In this document: piece by piece, positions 11,735 through 19,568 of the stretch | Position numbering within the stretch: position 1 is the first letter of the stretch | Layout: each line of letters starts with the position of its first letter | NCBI RefSeq assembly: GCF_001984175.1 | Contig: NZ_MTQP01000059.1 | Location: 124,001 to 188,000, forward strand | DNA from: Saccharothrix sp. ALI-22-I | GTDB lineage: Bacteria > Actinomycetota > Actinomycetes > Mycobacteriales > Pseudonocardiaceae | Direction: 5' to 3' | DNA: 64,000 nt | Made by a program: the position numbers and the translations under genes | Notes under the pieces: model-generated | What the model was told of the DNA's origin: nothing | Database searches by the model: none | The model's input: only the letters and a program-made list of their open reading frames with translations

Positions 11735-11970
11735 ATGGAGTCACGCATGTCGAACGCGCTCAGCCGCGAACTAGGGGATGCCCTCCGCAGGGCACGCCAC
11801 CAGTCGCAGGTGAAACCGCAACCCTGCTGGAGGAATTGGGCTGGTCGGCGGGAAAGCTCTCGAAGCTGGAGGGCGGGACACGCATGAAGCGGCAGAAGGT
11901 GTTCGACCGGGCGTCCGCACCCGAGAGCCGCTTGGCGCTCGTTCATCACCAAGGTGTGACTGGCAGGTAG
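11735..11970 (+). pseudogene. Broken XRE/Scr1-type helix-turn-helix regulator
   Basis: ATG 11735 opens a reading frame MESRMSNALSRELGDALRRA, the typical beginning of actinobacterial XRE regulators with a DUF5753 partner domain. Around 11810-11820 the coding sense moves to another frame, where it continues as ATLLEELGWSAGKLSKLEGGTR, the normal second half of this HTH. After that the homology is lost, so the DUF5753 ligand domain is missing. A frameshift plus a large 3' deletion is the simplest explanation. An intact member of the same family is at 57.1 kb. The 106 bases before it (11629-11734) show nothing recognisable. Confidence 0.6.
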
Positions 11971-12004
11971 CGGACAGCCGGCCGGTCCTGCGCCGGGCTG
12001 CCGA

Positions 12005-12010
12005 CACGAT
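12005..12010 (+). promoter_or_regulatory. -10-like element of the MFS gene
   Basis: CACGAT ends six bases before the GTG at 12017. No Shine-Dalgarno is visible, consistent with a leaderless start. Confidence 0.3.
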
Positions 12011-12016
12011 TGGCGG

Positions 12017-13240
12017 GTGAACCGCCGCGACTCGTCCGTGATCACGGTGTTCCGCGTGCGGGAGTTCCGGTTCCTGTGGTCGGCGGAGGTGCTGTCGATC
12101 TTCGGTGACCAACTCGCCCGGGTTGCGTTGGCGGTGCTGGTCTACGGGCGCACGCAGTCGGCGGTCTGGGCGACGGTCGTCTACGCGTTGACGTTCCTGC
12201 CGGCGCTGCTGGGCGGGGTGTTGTTGTCGTGGCTCGCCGATCGGTACCGGCGTCGTGCGGTCATGGTCGGTGTCGATGTGGCGCGGGCCGGGCTGGTCGC
12301 GGCGATGGCCGTTCCGGGGGTGCCGCTGTGGGCGTTGTGCGGGCTGCTGGTGGTCGTGGTGCTGCTCGGATCGCCGTTCACGGCCGCGCAGGGCGCGTTG
12401 CTGCCCGAGGTCCTGCCCGGTGAGCTGTACGACCGCGGTCTGGCTGTTCGGCAGATGACCAGCCAGGCCGCGCAGTTGGTCGGGTTCGCGGGCGGGGGTG
12501 TGTTGGTCGCCGCGATCAGTCCGGGGTTCGCGCTGGTGGCCGACGCGGTGACGTTCCTGCTGTCCGCCGCCCTGATCCGGCTGGGTGTGGCGAACCGGCC
12601 CAGGCCTACGGTGACGCGGGACGCCGGGGGTTCGGTGCGCGGGGTGATCACGTCGATCGCCGCCGACCCGCGCCGCCGCGTCCTGGTCCTGCTCGCCTGG
12701 CTGGTCGGCTGGTACGTCGTACCCGAGGCGCTCGCCGCCCCCTACGCCGACCAACTCGGCGCGGGACCGGTGGTCGTCGGCGTTCTCATGGCGGCCGACC
12801 CGCTGGGCAGCGTCCTCGGGGCCTGGCTGTTCGTCCGGTACGTGCCCGCGCACCGCCGTGCCCGCCTGGTCGGGGTACTCGCGGTCTGCGCGGGGATTCC
12901 CTTGGTGCTGTGTGCTTTCCGCCCCGGTCTCGTGCTCACCTTCGTCCTGTGGAGCCTGTCCGGCGCGGCGTCCACGTCGTACCTGCTGCAAACCCAGTCG
13001 GGTTTCGTCCGGGCGACGCCTGACGCCGATCGGGGCCGGGCCATCGGGGTCGCGGCCTCGGGCATCGTCGCCGCGCAAGGCATCACGGTGTTCATCGGCG
13101 GGCTGATGGCCGACCTGTGGGACCCGGCGATCGCGACGGCCGTGGCCGGTGCGACCGGTGCCCTGTGTTCACTCGCCTGCGCGGTGGCTTGGCGGCGCGC
13201 GGACCAGCCACCCGCCGGCGTCGCGCCGACGGGTGGCTGA
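12017..13240 (+). CDS. Major facilitator superfamily exporter
   Basis: 407-residue, about 12-helix membrane transporter of the MFS_3/EntS-like exporter group. Typical features are the N-terminal FRVREFRFLWSAEVLSIFGDQLARVAL and the loop 2-3 motif LADRYRRRAVM. The substrate is unknown; relatives export siderophores or drugs. It converges on the micro-ORF/acyltransferase unit on the other strand, with 32 bp between its stop and the micro-ORF stop. A small basic Trp-rich peptide gene so close by is noted under findings, but no functional link can be shown. Confidence 0.85.
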   Translation: MNRRDSSVITVFRVREFRFLWSAEVLSIFGDQLARVALAVLVYGRTQSAVWATVVYALTFLPALLGGVLLSWLADRYRRRAVMVGVDVARAGLVAAMAVPGVPLWALCGLLVVVVLLGSPFTAAQGALLPEVLPGELYDRGLAVRQMTSQAAQLVGFAGGGVLVAAISPGFALVADAVTFLLSAALIRLGVANRPRPTVTRDAGGSVRGVITSIAADPRRRVLVLLAWLVGWYVVPEALAAPYADQLGAGPVVVGVLMAADPLGSVLGAWLFVRYVPAHRRARLVGVLAVCAGIPLVLCAFRPGLVLTFVLWSLSGAASTSYLLQTQSGFVRATPDADRGRAIGVAASGIVAAQGITVFIGGLMADLWDPAIATAVAGATGALCSLACAVAWRRADQPPAGVAPTGG

Positions 13241-13272
13241 TCAGCACCTCACCAGTTGTGGTTACGCACGGC

Positions 13273-13332
13273 TCAGCGCCAGCTCTTGTTGCGCCAGCTC
13301 TTGTTGCGCGCGGTCCAACCACGGTTGCGCAT
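13273..13332 (-). CDS. 19-residue Arg/Trp-rich micro-ORF with perfect Shine-Dalgarno
   Basis: Reads MRNRGWTARNKSWRNKSWR and stop. The ATG at 13332 is preceded by AGGAGG (13344-13339) with six bases between, the best ribosome-binding site in this part of the window. The last part is a tandem duplication of RNKSW encoded by two copies of CGCAACAAGAGCTGG. The peptide has net charge of about +7 and three Trp. A 9-bp perfect hairpin lies four bases upstream of the ribosome-binding site. It is downstream of the acyltransferase on the same strand. It could be a real small protein, a leader peptide or a remnant; I do not recognise a family. Confidence 0.5.
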   Translation of the reverse strand: MRNRGWTARNKSWRNKSWR

Positions 13333-13347
13333 CGCTTACCTCCTGTT

Positions 13348-13370
13348 CCGGTGGGCCGGTCGCCCACCGG
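13348..13370 (-). promoter_or_regulatory. Hairpin directly upstream of the micro-ORF ribosome-binding site
   Basis: Perfect 9-bp arms CCGGTGGGC and GCCCACCGG with a 5-base loop. In the minus-strand RNA it follows the acyltransferase stop and ends four bases before AGGAGG. It could be a terminator of the acyltransferase gene, a processing signal, or a structure affecting micro-ORF translation. Confidence 0.5.
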
Positions 13371-13436
13371 AATCGAGCCTGCTCCGCCACCGAGCACCGT
13401 GGCCGGACGTGGCCTGTTCCGGTCAGCTCCGCGTGC

Positions 13437-14210
13437 TCACTCCGGACGCCAGGGGCTCTTGCCCGTCGTCGGCCGCGTGGGGTCGTGGAACTTCGGCAGG
13501 TCCGGCTCGTCGATCCGCAACGGCACCAGGCCCGCCGTGATCGCGCGCATGATCCGTTCGTGCGCCCGCCGCGCGTCACCCGGCTTGCCGTCCTCCAGCC
13601 CCGACAGGTCCACCGGCTTGCCGAAGTGCACCTTGAACGTCGGCCGCCGCCGCAGACCGCGCGCGTACGACGTCGCGTACGGCTTCAGGTCGCGCCACCC
13701 GCCGACCTGGGTGTTGCCCCAGTACACGGCCTCGTGCGCGCCCCACTGGCTGACCGGGACCACCGGGATGCCGCCGCTCAACGCCAGCCGCGCCGCACCC
13801 GTCTTGCCCCGCTCCGGCCACAGTCCCGGATCGAGGCTGATCTTGCCCTCCGGGTACATGGCGATCGGGTCGCCGCCGCGCCGCAACGCCTCGACGGTGC
13901 GGTGGTAGGCGTCGCCGACGTCCGCAGCCGCACGGTCCACCCGCAGGTGGCCGGACGCTGTCAACAGGGGCCCCAGGACCGGCGCGTCGAGCAACCCGCC
14001 TGCGAGCAGGAAGCGCGGCGCGACACCGAGCTTCCGGCACGCCGCGATGAGCACGAACGGGTCGAGGTTGCCGATGTGGTTGGACGCGAGCAGCAGGGGA
14101 CGTCCCCTGAGGTCCGCCGGGATGTCACCGGTGACTTCGAGTCGTCCGCTGAGGCCGACGACCCCTTGGTCGACGGCGGTCAGCACGCGCCACAGCAGTG
14201 GTGTGGACAC
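13437..14210 (-). CDS. 1-acylglycerol-3-phosphate acyltransferase-like (PlsC) protein
   Basis: 257-residue membrane-associated acyltransferase of phospholipid synthesis or lipid remodelling. The LPLAT motif I reads NHIGNLD, with Asp at the H-x4-D position (NHxxxxD), around residue 48. Motif III is YPEGKISLD, and VPVSQWGAHEAV follows. The substrate may be lysophosphatidate or another lipid. The GTG at 14210 gives MSTPLLWRVL; the longer upstream reading is rejected because it runs through the antisense of ftsK. Divergent from ftsK, with 129 bp between the starts. Confidence 0.88.
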   Translation of the reverse strand: MSTPLLWRVLTAVDQGVVGLSGRLEVTGDIPADLRGRPLLLASNHIGNLDPFVLIAACRKLGVAPRFLLAGGLLDAPVLGPLLTASGHLRVDRAAADVGDAYHRTVEALRRGGDPIAMYPEGKISLDPGLWPERGKTGAARLALSGGIPVVPVSQWGAHEAVYWGNTQVGGWRDLKPYATSYARGLRRRPTFKVHFGKPVDLSGLEDGKPGDARRAHERIMRAITAGLVPLRIDEPDLPKFHDPTRPTTGKSPWRPE

Positions 14211-14327
14211 GACGGGCAGGTTACGGCGTGTCGACGTGTCGCCGCAGCGGGTTCCGGGCAACCATGGACGTCGAGCAGCGCACGTCACGTCCACCGTGAC
14301 CGTTGGGGCTGGTGGGGCCCGAGGGAC

Positions 14328-14333
14328 TACCGT
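14328..14333 (+). promoter_or_regulatory. -10 element of ftsK
   Basis: TACCGT ends six bases before the ftsK ATG at 14340; leaderless start predicted. Confidence 0.45.
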
Positions 14334-14339
14334 AGACAC

Positions 14340-16787
14340 ATGGCCGGCCGAACTGGGACTTCGCGCAAGGGCACGACCCGCAGCACCAGATCCGGGTCGA
14401 AGCCCCGTGCTAGCGCGTCCAAGCCCGCTGCCAAGCCGGCCGCCAAACGAGCACCCGCCAAGCGCGCCCCGGCGAAGAAGTCCTCCGGCTCTGTAGGCAA
14501 GGCCTGGGGATTGCTCGGTCGCGGCGTCGGATCGATCGTCCGAGCGGTAGGCCGGGGCAAGGAACTCGATCCGGCGCACCGCCGTGACGGCTTGGCGTTG
14601 GTGCTCATCGCGCTGGCCGTGATCACCGCCGCCGGTGTGTGGTGGCAGGCAGGTGGACCGGTCGGCCAGTGGGTCGACGTGGCCGTCCGCAGCTCCATCG
14701 GCGGACCCGGGGTGATCCTGCCCCTGGTGCTGCTGACGATCGGCGTGACGCTCATGCGCACCGACCCGAACACCGAGGCACGGCCGCGCCTGGTCATCGG
14801 CTCGGCCCTGGTCGCCGTCGGCTTCCTCGGCATGTTCCACCTCGTCGGCGGACTGCCGATGGACCCGGTGGCCCGCCGCGACGCCGGTGGCGCCCTCGGC
14901 TACCTCGCCGGCGGGTTCCTCGCCCAGGGCCTCACCCCGTGGGTCGCCGGACCGCTGCTGGTGCTGATCTTCGGCTACGGCGTGCTGCTGCTGGTGCACC
15001 TGCCGATCCGCGAGGTGCCCGCGAAACTCGGCAGCCTCCTGCACCGCAAGACCGACCAGCTCGACGGCTTCGACGGTTTCGACGACGCCGACGCGGAGCC
15101 GGAGGCCGAGGAGAAGCCGACCAAGCCGCGCCGCCCGTCCCGCACCCGACGCCAGGCCGTCGCCGCCGACGAGCAGCCCGAACTGCCACTGGACGAAGAA
15201 CCGCCGCCGCCGGCCCCGAAACCCGCGCCGAAGTCCAAGGCGCCCCCGGAGAACGCGAAGACCGCTGAGATCGCCGTGCGCGCCGTCGAAGGCGACTACC
15301 GGCTGCCGCCACCGACCATCCTCAAGGACGGCGACGCGCCCAAGGCCCGCAGCAAGGCCAACGACCTCATGATCGAGGCCATCAGCGGCGTGCTCGACCA
15401 GTTCTCCATCGACGCGCAGGTCACCGGCTTCACCCGCGGCCCGACGGTCACCCGGTACGAGGTGGAGCTCGGTCCGGGCGTGAAGGTCGAGAAGATCACC
15501 GCGCTGACCAAGAACATCGCCTACGCGGTGGCCACGGACAACGTCCGGCTGCTCGCCCCGATCCCCGGCAAGTCCGCGGTCGGTATCGAGGTGCCCAACA
15601 GCGACCGCGAGATGGTGCGGCTGGGTGACGTGCTGCGCTCGCCGTCCACGGTCAAGGACAACCACCCGATGGTGATCGGGCTGGGCAAGGACATCGAGGG
15701 CCATTTCGTCACCGCGAACCTGACCAAGATGCCGCACCTGCTGGTCGCGGGTTCGACGGGTTCGGGCAAGTCGAGCTTCGTGAACTCGATGCTGGTGTCG
15801 CTGCTGGCGCGGGCCACCCCGGACGAGGTCCGGATGATCCTGATCGACCCGAAGATGGTCGAGCTGACGCCGTACGAGGGCATCCCGCACCTGATCACGC
15901 CCATCATCACCCAGCCGAAGAAGGCCGCCGCCGCGCTGGCCTGGCTGGTCGAGGAGATGGAGCAGCGCTACCAGGACATGCAGGTCAACCGGGTGCGGCA
16001 CATCGACGACTTCAACCGCAAGGTGAAGTCCGGCGAGATCACCGCGCCGCCGGGCAGCGAACGCGTCTACCGGCCGTACCCCTACATCATGGCGATCGTG
16101 GACGAGCTGGCCGACCTGATGATGACCGCGCCGCGCGACGTCGAGGACGCGATCGTCCGGATCACCCAGAAGGCGCGTGCGGCGGGCATCCACCTGGTGC
16201 TGGCGACGCAGCGGCCGTCGGTGGACGTGGTGACCGGCCTGATCAAGACGAACGTGCCGTCGCGGCTGGCGTTCGCCACGTCGTCGTTGACCGACTCGCG
16301 GGTCATCCTGGACCAGCCGGGCGCGGAGAAGCTGATCGGCATGGGCGACGGCCTGTACCTGCCGATGGGAGCCTCGAAGCCGGTGCGCGTGCAGGGCGCG
16401 TACGTCGGCGACGACGAGATCTCCGAGATCGTCAACTTCGCCAAGGACCAGGCGCAGCCCGACTACAACGACGGCGTCACGGCGGCGAAGGCGAGCGAGA
16501 AGAAGGAGGTCGACGCCGATATCGGCGACGACCTGGAACTGCTGCTCCAGGCGGCCGAGCTGATCGTCACGTCGCAGTTCGGCTCGACGTCGATGCTGCA
16601 ACGCAAGCTGCGAGTGGGTTTCGCCAAGGCCGGGCGCTTGATGGACCTGCTGGAGACGCGCGGCGTCGTCGGCCCGTCGGAGGGCTCCAAGGCCCGCGAG
16701 GTGCTGATCAAGCCGGACGAACTGGACTCCGTCGTCTACCTGATCCGAGGCGGTTCCGGCCCCTCCGAGGACGCCGACGAGGACTGA
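14340..16787 (+). CDS. ftsK: DNA translocase FtsK/SpoIIIE
   Basis: Septum-located DNA pump that clears chromosomes from the division site. 815 residues: a basic Ala/Lys-rich N-terminus (AKPAAKRAPAKRAPAKK), about four transmembrane helices (~residues 80-225), and an acidic/Pro-rich linker. The RecA-like motor has Walker A GSTGSGKSS near residue 471 and a Walker B in MAIVDELADLMM. The C-terminal gamma winged helix (VTSQFGSTSMLQRKLRVGFAKAGRL) reads KOPS-like sites. The ATG start agrees with the -10. In mycobacteria N-acetylglutamate synthase follows ftsK directly; here the phospholipase and TOMM genes lie between. Confidence 0.96.
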   Translation: MAGRTGTSRKGTTRSTRSGSKPRASASKPAAKPAAKRAPAKRAPAKKSSGSVGKAWGLLGRGVGSIVRAVGRGKELDPAHRRDGLALVLIALAVITAAGVWWQAGGPVGQWVDVAVRSSIGGPGVILPLVLLTIGVTLMRTDPNTEARPRLVIGSALVAVGFLGMFHLVGGLPMDPVARRDAGGALGYLAGGFLAQGLTPWVAGPLLVLIFGYGVLLLVHLPIREVPAKLGSLLHRKTDQLDGFDGFDDADAEPEAEEKPTKPRRPSRTRRQAVAADEQPELPLDEEPPPPAPKPAPKSKAPPENAKTAEIAVRAVEGDYRLPPPTILKDGDAPKARSKANDLMIEAISGVLDQFSIDAQVTGFTRGPTVTRYEVELGPGVKVEKITALTKNIAYAVATDNVRLLAPIPGKSAVGIEVPNSDREMVRLGDVLRSPSTVKDNHPMVIGLGKDIEGHFVTANLTKMPHLLVAGSTGSGKSSFVNSMLVSLLARATPDEVRMILIDPKMVELTPYEGIPHLITPIITQPKKAAAALAWLVEEMEQRYQDMQVNRVRHIDDFNRKVKSGEITAPPGSERVYRPYPYIMAIVDELADLMMTAPRDVEDAIVRITQKARAAGIHLVLATQRPSVDVVTGLIKTNVPSRLAFATSSLTDSRVILDQPGAEKLIGMGDGLYLPMGASKPVRVQGAYVGDDEISEIVNFAKDQAQPDYNDGVTAAKASEKKEVDADIGDDLELLLQAAELIVTSQFGSTSMLQRKLRVGFAKAGRLMDLLETRGVVGPSEGSKAREVLIKPDELDSVVYLIRGGSGPSEDADED

Positions 16788-16847
16788 GCTGGAACTCGCC
16801 GCCGGCATCGCCGCCCGGAATTGTCAGACCCTTGTGGCAGAGTAAAA

Positions 16848-16877
16848 GCAGGGGTCCCCCTGGTCGAGGACCCCTGC
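16848..16877 (-). terminator. Rho-independent terminator of the phospholipase gene
   Basis: Perfect 10-bp arms GCAGGGGTCC / GGACCCCTGC. On the minus strand the hairpin is followed by TTTTACT. It may also stop ftsK transcription from the other side, though no T tract exists in that direction. Confidence 0.8.
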
Positions 16878-16918
16878 GAAGCGTTTCCCGCGAAGCAGCT
16901 CTTCGGACGTGTGGGGCG

Positions 16919-17356
16919 TCAGCTGGCGCCGAACTCCCGAACGGCCTGGTAGTACAGGTCGGCGGTCCGGTTGCAGGTCCAGTTGCCCGCGCACTGGTTG
17001 TACAGGTCGGACTTGAACTTGTTGTCGATCTTCAGCCGGGTCGTCTCGTTGAACCGGGCCTGCCGCTTGTAGTTGCGGTAGCCGAAGTCGTGCCGGTGGC
17101 AGGCCGGCAGGAACTTGAACCCGAACGGGTTGTCCGGCGACCACGAGCAGCCGTCCGAGGACCAGTCGAGCTGGTCGCTGTACGGCGTCTGCGACCGGAG
17201 CGAGACGAACTGCGACAGGGTCTTGGTGAAGAGGTAGTCGTCGGTCACGGCAGGCGCGTTGATCGCCGCCTGACCGACACCGGCACCGGCTCCGACCAGC
17301 AGGGTGAGCGAGGTGATCACTATGGCGAACGCGTTGCGCAGGGATTTCGCGAGCAC
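16919..17356 (-). CDS. Secreted prokaryotic phospholipase A2
   Basis: 145-residue precursor with an Ala/Leu-rich signal peptide (~1-31, cleavage near GQAA). The mature part is a small bacterial PLA2 like those of Streptomyces. The catalytic His-Asp pair is H89-D90 in ACHRHDFGYRNY. Cys70, Cys86 and two further C-terminal Cys fit the family's two disulfides, and the DGCSW segment lies in the calcium-site region. It hydrolyses the sn-2 ester of phospholipids outside the cell. GTG 17356 has a good ribosome-binding site (GAGGGGGA, seven bases). It lies 84 bp downstream of the SagB-like gene, same strand, with its own terminator. Confidence 0.93.
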   Translation of the reverse strand: MLAKSLRNAFAIVITSLTLLVGAGAGVGQAAINAPAVTDDYLFTKTLSQFVSLRSQTPYSDQLDWSSDGCSWSPDNPFGFKFLPACHRHDFGYRNYKRQARFNETTRLKIDNKFKSDLYNQCAGNWTCNRTADLYYQAVREFGAS

Positions 17357-17386
17357 TGTTCTTCCCCCTCGTTTTCGGCCTTGAGG

Positions 17387-17438
17387 GGTTCATACCGGCC
17401 GCCGATCAACGCACACCAGCCTCGATCGGCTCATACCG
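17387..17438 (-). repeat. Direct repeat in the SagB-PLA2 gap
   Basis: GGTTCATACCG (17387-17397) and GGCTCATACCG (17428-17438), 41 bp apart, flank the likely phospholipase promoter region. On the minus strand they read CGGTATGAACC and CGGTATGAGCC; each contains a TATGA that could also serve as a -10. Function unknown. Confidence 0.4.
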
Positions 17439-17440
17439 CG

Positions 17441-18145
17441 TCAACGACGGGTGAACGTCCGACCACAAGCGATGACGGCCGCCAACCGGACCGGCTGGTC
17501 CCGCATTCCCAGCAGCGCCAACACATCACCGTCCGCCGCACCGCCGAGCAGGTACCCGCCGAGCCGCTGCTGGGCCATTCGGAGGCAGACCGACTGGGCC
17601 GCCGCGCCCGCCTCGATCAGCCCGAACCGCCCACCGCGCTGTCCGTACTTGGCCAACACCGGTTCGTCCGCCAGCAGCAGCACGAGCACCAGCGCGGGTT
17701 CGGCGTCGGCGGCGAGGACTTCGCGCAGCCGTGGCCAGTCCGGCGACGGCCCGATGTCCTGCACGGCGTGCCGCCGGGCGTCGTACCGCACCACCCGTCC
17801 GTTCAACTCGTGCGTGACGTTGCGCAGGAACGCGTAGCAGCGCAGCGGCTGGAACCCGCCCGCCGACGGGTAGGCGCGGCCGTCCTCGTCGGCCAACGCG
17901 GCCAGCACCGCGCCGAACTGCCGTGCCGACATCGGCTCCGAGCTGAACTCGCGCGTGCTGCGGCGGGCCCGGAACAGCCGTTGCAGCCGGTCGCCGGGCT
18001 TGCCCAGAGCCAGCGGGGCGCTGGGTAGCTCGAACGGGTCGGTGGTCGCCTGATCGGGTCGGAATTCGCGTAGGCGTTCACCCAGCCGTCGTTGGTGCAG
18101 GGCGGAGTAGGCGCTCGCGGTCCAGAAGTCGTCGAACGGCGTCAT
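17441..18145 (-). CDS. SagB/ThcOx-family FMN azoline dehydrogenase (TOMM)
   Basis: 234-residue nitroreductase-fold protein. SagB-type enzymes oxidise peptide thiazolines/oxazolines to thiazoles/oxazoles with FMN. Family marks: FMN-phosphate motif RRSTREF (61-67), YPSAGGFQPL (~92-101), and the catalytic Lys-Tyr pair K166-Y167 in VLAKYGQRGGRFGLIEAG, equivalent to the pair needed for dehydrogenation in BcerB. The ATG lies two bases after the YcaO stop. Last gene of the overlapping operon; it supplies the oxidation step for the putative poly-Cys substrate. Confidence 0.88.
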   Translation of the reverse strand: MTPFDDFWTASAYSALHQRRLGERLREFRPDQATTDPFELPSAPLALGKPGDRLQRLFRARRSTREFSSEPMSARQFGAVLAALADEDGRAYPSAGGFQPLRCYAFLRNVTHELNGRVVRYDARRHAVQDIGPSPDWPRLREVLAADAEPALVLVLLLADEPVLAKYGQRGGRFGLIEAGAAAQSVCLRMAQQRLGGYLLGGAADGDVLALLGMRDQPVRLAAVIACGRTFTRR

Positions 18146-18147
18146 GC

Positions 18148-19314
18148 TCACCCCAGCGGATGCGGTGCGGGATTGGGAAACCGGCCCGAGCGGCCGGGGT
18201 AGCGCCACGCCACGTCCGCCGCGCGTCCGCCCAGGTGGGGCCACCGGTGGTCGGCGTGCAGCGGGGTGAGGTCGGGGGACAGGACGCGTACGCACCGCAG
18301 GCCGACGGCCGCCGCCTCGGGCGTGGTCAGCTCCCGATACGCCAGGCGCACGCCCAGCCCGTGCACGAGTTCTTCCAGCTGCGCGGCGTCACCGTGCGCC
18401 GTCGAACTGCGCGGCGGCGGCCCCGGCACACCATCCCACCAGGGCAACTCGTACCACTCGTCCAGGTGACCCGCGTAGTACAGCGCGTGCCGGTCGAAGT
18501 CCGTCACCTCGTCCGGCCGGTAAACCTGCGGGGCGGACTGCGCGGCGATGAACACCGTGCCCTGCGTCCACTCCAGCCACGCCTTGCGGATCGCCTCGGC
18601 CAACGTCGCCCGGCAGGCCAGCCCGAGCGTCGGCCGCGCCCGTCCCGCGATCGGCAACGTGCCGGCGACCGCGACGACCGGATGCGGGCTGTAGGCGGGA
18701 GTCAGGTCGAACGCCCGCACGTCACCGGTCCGCAGGTCGTCCGGTAGCGAGAGCCGGGGCGGGGCCAGGCTGTGCAACCACGTCGTGGTGAACGCGTCCC
18801 GTTCCACCAACTCCTGGGTGGCGCGCAGCAGCGCGTTCACCACCGACGGCCCGGCTGCCAGGCCGGACGACGTCGCGGGCAAGCCGAACTCCTCGCGCAA
18901 CCCGACCAACCCGGCGGGCACCCACACGGGTTCGTTGTCCGGCAACGTCCACGCCCTGGTGTAGTCGGGATCGGCGTACCGGTAGCGGAAACCGGGCCGT
19001 GCCCGCTGGTCCGGCGTGTGCAGGCTGAACTCGTCCAGCCGCCAGCACGCGCCGTCCGGTTCGGCGACCGTCTCCAGTGGACTGCGCGCGGCGGCGTGCC
19101 GCTCCAGCGCCTCGGCGATGGCGGCCAGTTTCGCCTGCTCCGGCTCGAAGGCCGCGCCACCGGACGTGCCGCCGGTCGCGAACGGCTCGGGCACGGCGGC
19201 GAAGCCGGGAATGTCCACATCGGACAGCGTGCGCGGCACCGGTTGCAGCCGGGAGACCACACCCTGCCGCCAGCCGACGGCCCGTTCCAGCAGCACGGAC
19301 GCCGGCGTGATCAC
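18148..19314 (-). CDS. YcaO-domain azoline-forming cyclodehydratase (TOMM, SagD-type)
   Basis: 388 residues. YcaO enzymes use ATP to cyclise Cys/Ser/Thr of RiPP precursors into azolines. ATP/Mg motifs are visible as EQAKLAAIAEALERHAA and ATQELVERDAF. The extreme C-terminus is PNPAPHPLG (residues 380-388), containing the PxPxP motif that is diagnostic for azoline-forming YcaOs rather than thioamide or amidine types. The GTG start overlaps the upstream membrane-protein stop by 4 nt (GTGA). Its partner E1-like protein is a separate gene at 20.1-20.9 kb, as in SagC/SagD systems. Confidence 0.9.
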   Translation of the reverse strand: MITPASVLLERAVGWRQGVVSRLQPVPRTLSDVDIPGFAAVPEPFATGGTSGGAAFEPEQAKLAAIAEALERHAAARSPLETVAEPDGACWRLDEFSLHTPDQRARPGFRYRYADPDYTRAWTLPDNEPVWVPAGLVGLREEFGLPATSSGLAAGPSVVNALLRATQELVERDAFTTTWLHSLAPPRLSLPDDLRTGDVRAFDLTPAYSPHPVVAVAGTLPIAGRARPTLGLACRATLAEAIRKAWLEWTQGTVFIAAQSAPQVYRPDEVTDFDRHALYYAGHLDEWYELPWWDGVPGPPPRSSTAHGDAAQLEELVHGLGVRLAYRELTTPEAAAVGLRCVRVLSPDLTPLHADHRWPHLGGRAADVAWRYPGRSGRFPNPAPHPLG

Positions 19315-19568
19315 GCCGCGCGCCTGCGGTAGTAGTCCGTCACCCACGGCCCGATCACGCCCGCCGCCAGCACGTACCCGAACACCACCAGCATCACCAG
19401 TGGGCCGATGAGGGTGAACGCGGCCACCAACACCAGGCAGTCGACGACGAAGAACAGCACCCAGAACACGAACCGCTTCACCCCGGACCGCATCGGGTGC
19501 CTGCCGATCGAGCGGTCGTACCGGTACCCCGCGAGCAGACCGACCAGTCCGCCGATCAGCGCGATCAC
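19311..19568 (-). CDS. Small integral membrane protein, paralogue of the C-terminal half of the poly-Cys protein
   Basis: 85 residues with about three hydrophobic helices and a basic end (YYRRRAA). Its core GVKRFVFWVLFFVVDCLVL matches GVARLLFWMLMFVVEPFLVL of the preceding protein, and both end in an aromatic-RRRA tail, so the two are duplicates. GTG start and stop both overlap neighbours by 4 nt. There is no poly-Cys tract. It could be a transport, immunity or scaffold partner of the modified peptide; there is no direct evidence for any of these. Confidence 0.7.
   Translation of the reverse strand: MIALIGGLVGLLAGYRYDRSIGRHPMRSGVKRFVFWVLFFVVDCLVLVAAFTLIGPLVMLVVFGYVLAAGVIGPWVTDYYRRRAA

Noticed and set aside
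13437..16808. Very long minus-strand open frame (>1100 codons) across ftsK
   Set aside because: Only its last 257 codons are a recognisable acyltransferase; the rest is the antisense of ftsK, open because of GC-rich third positions.
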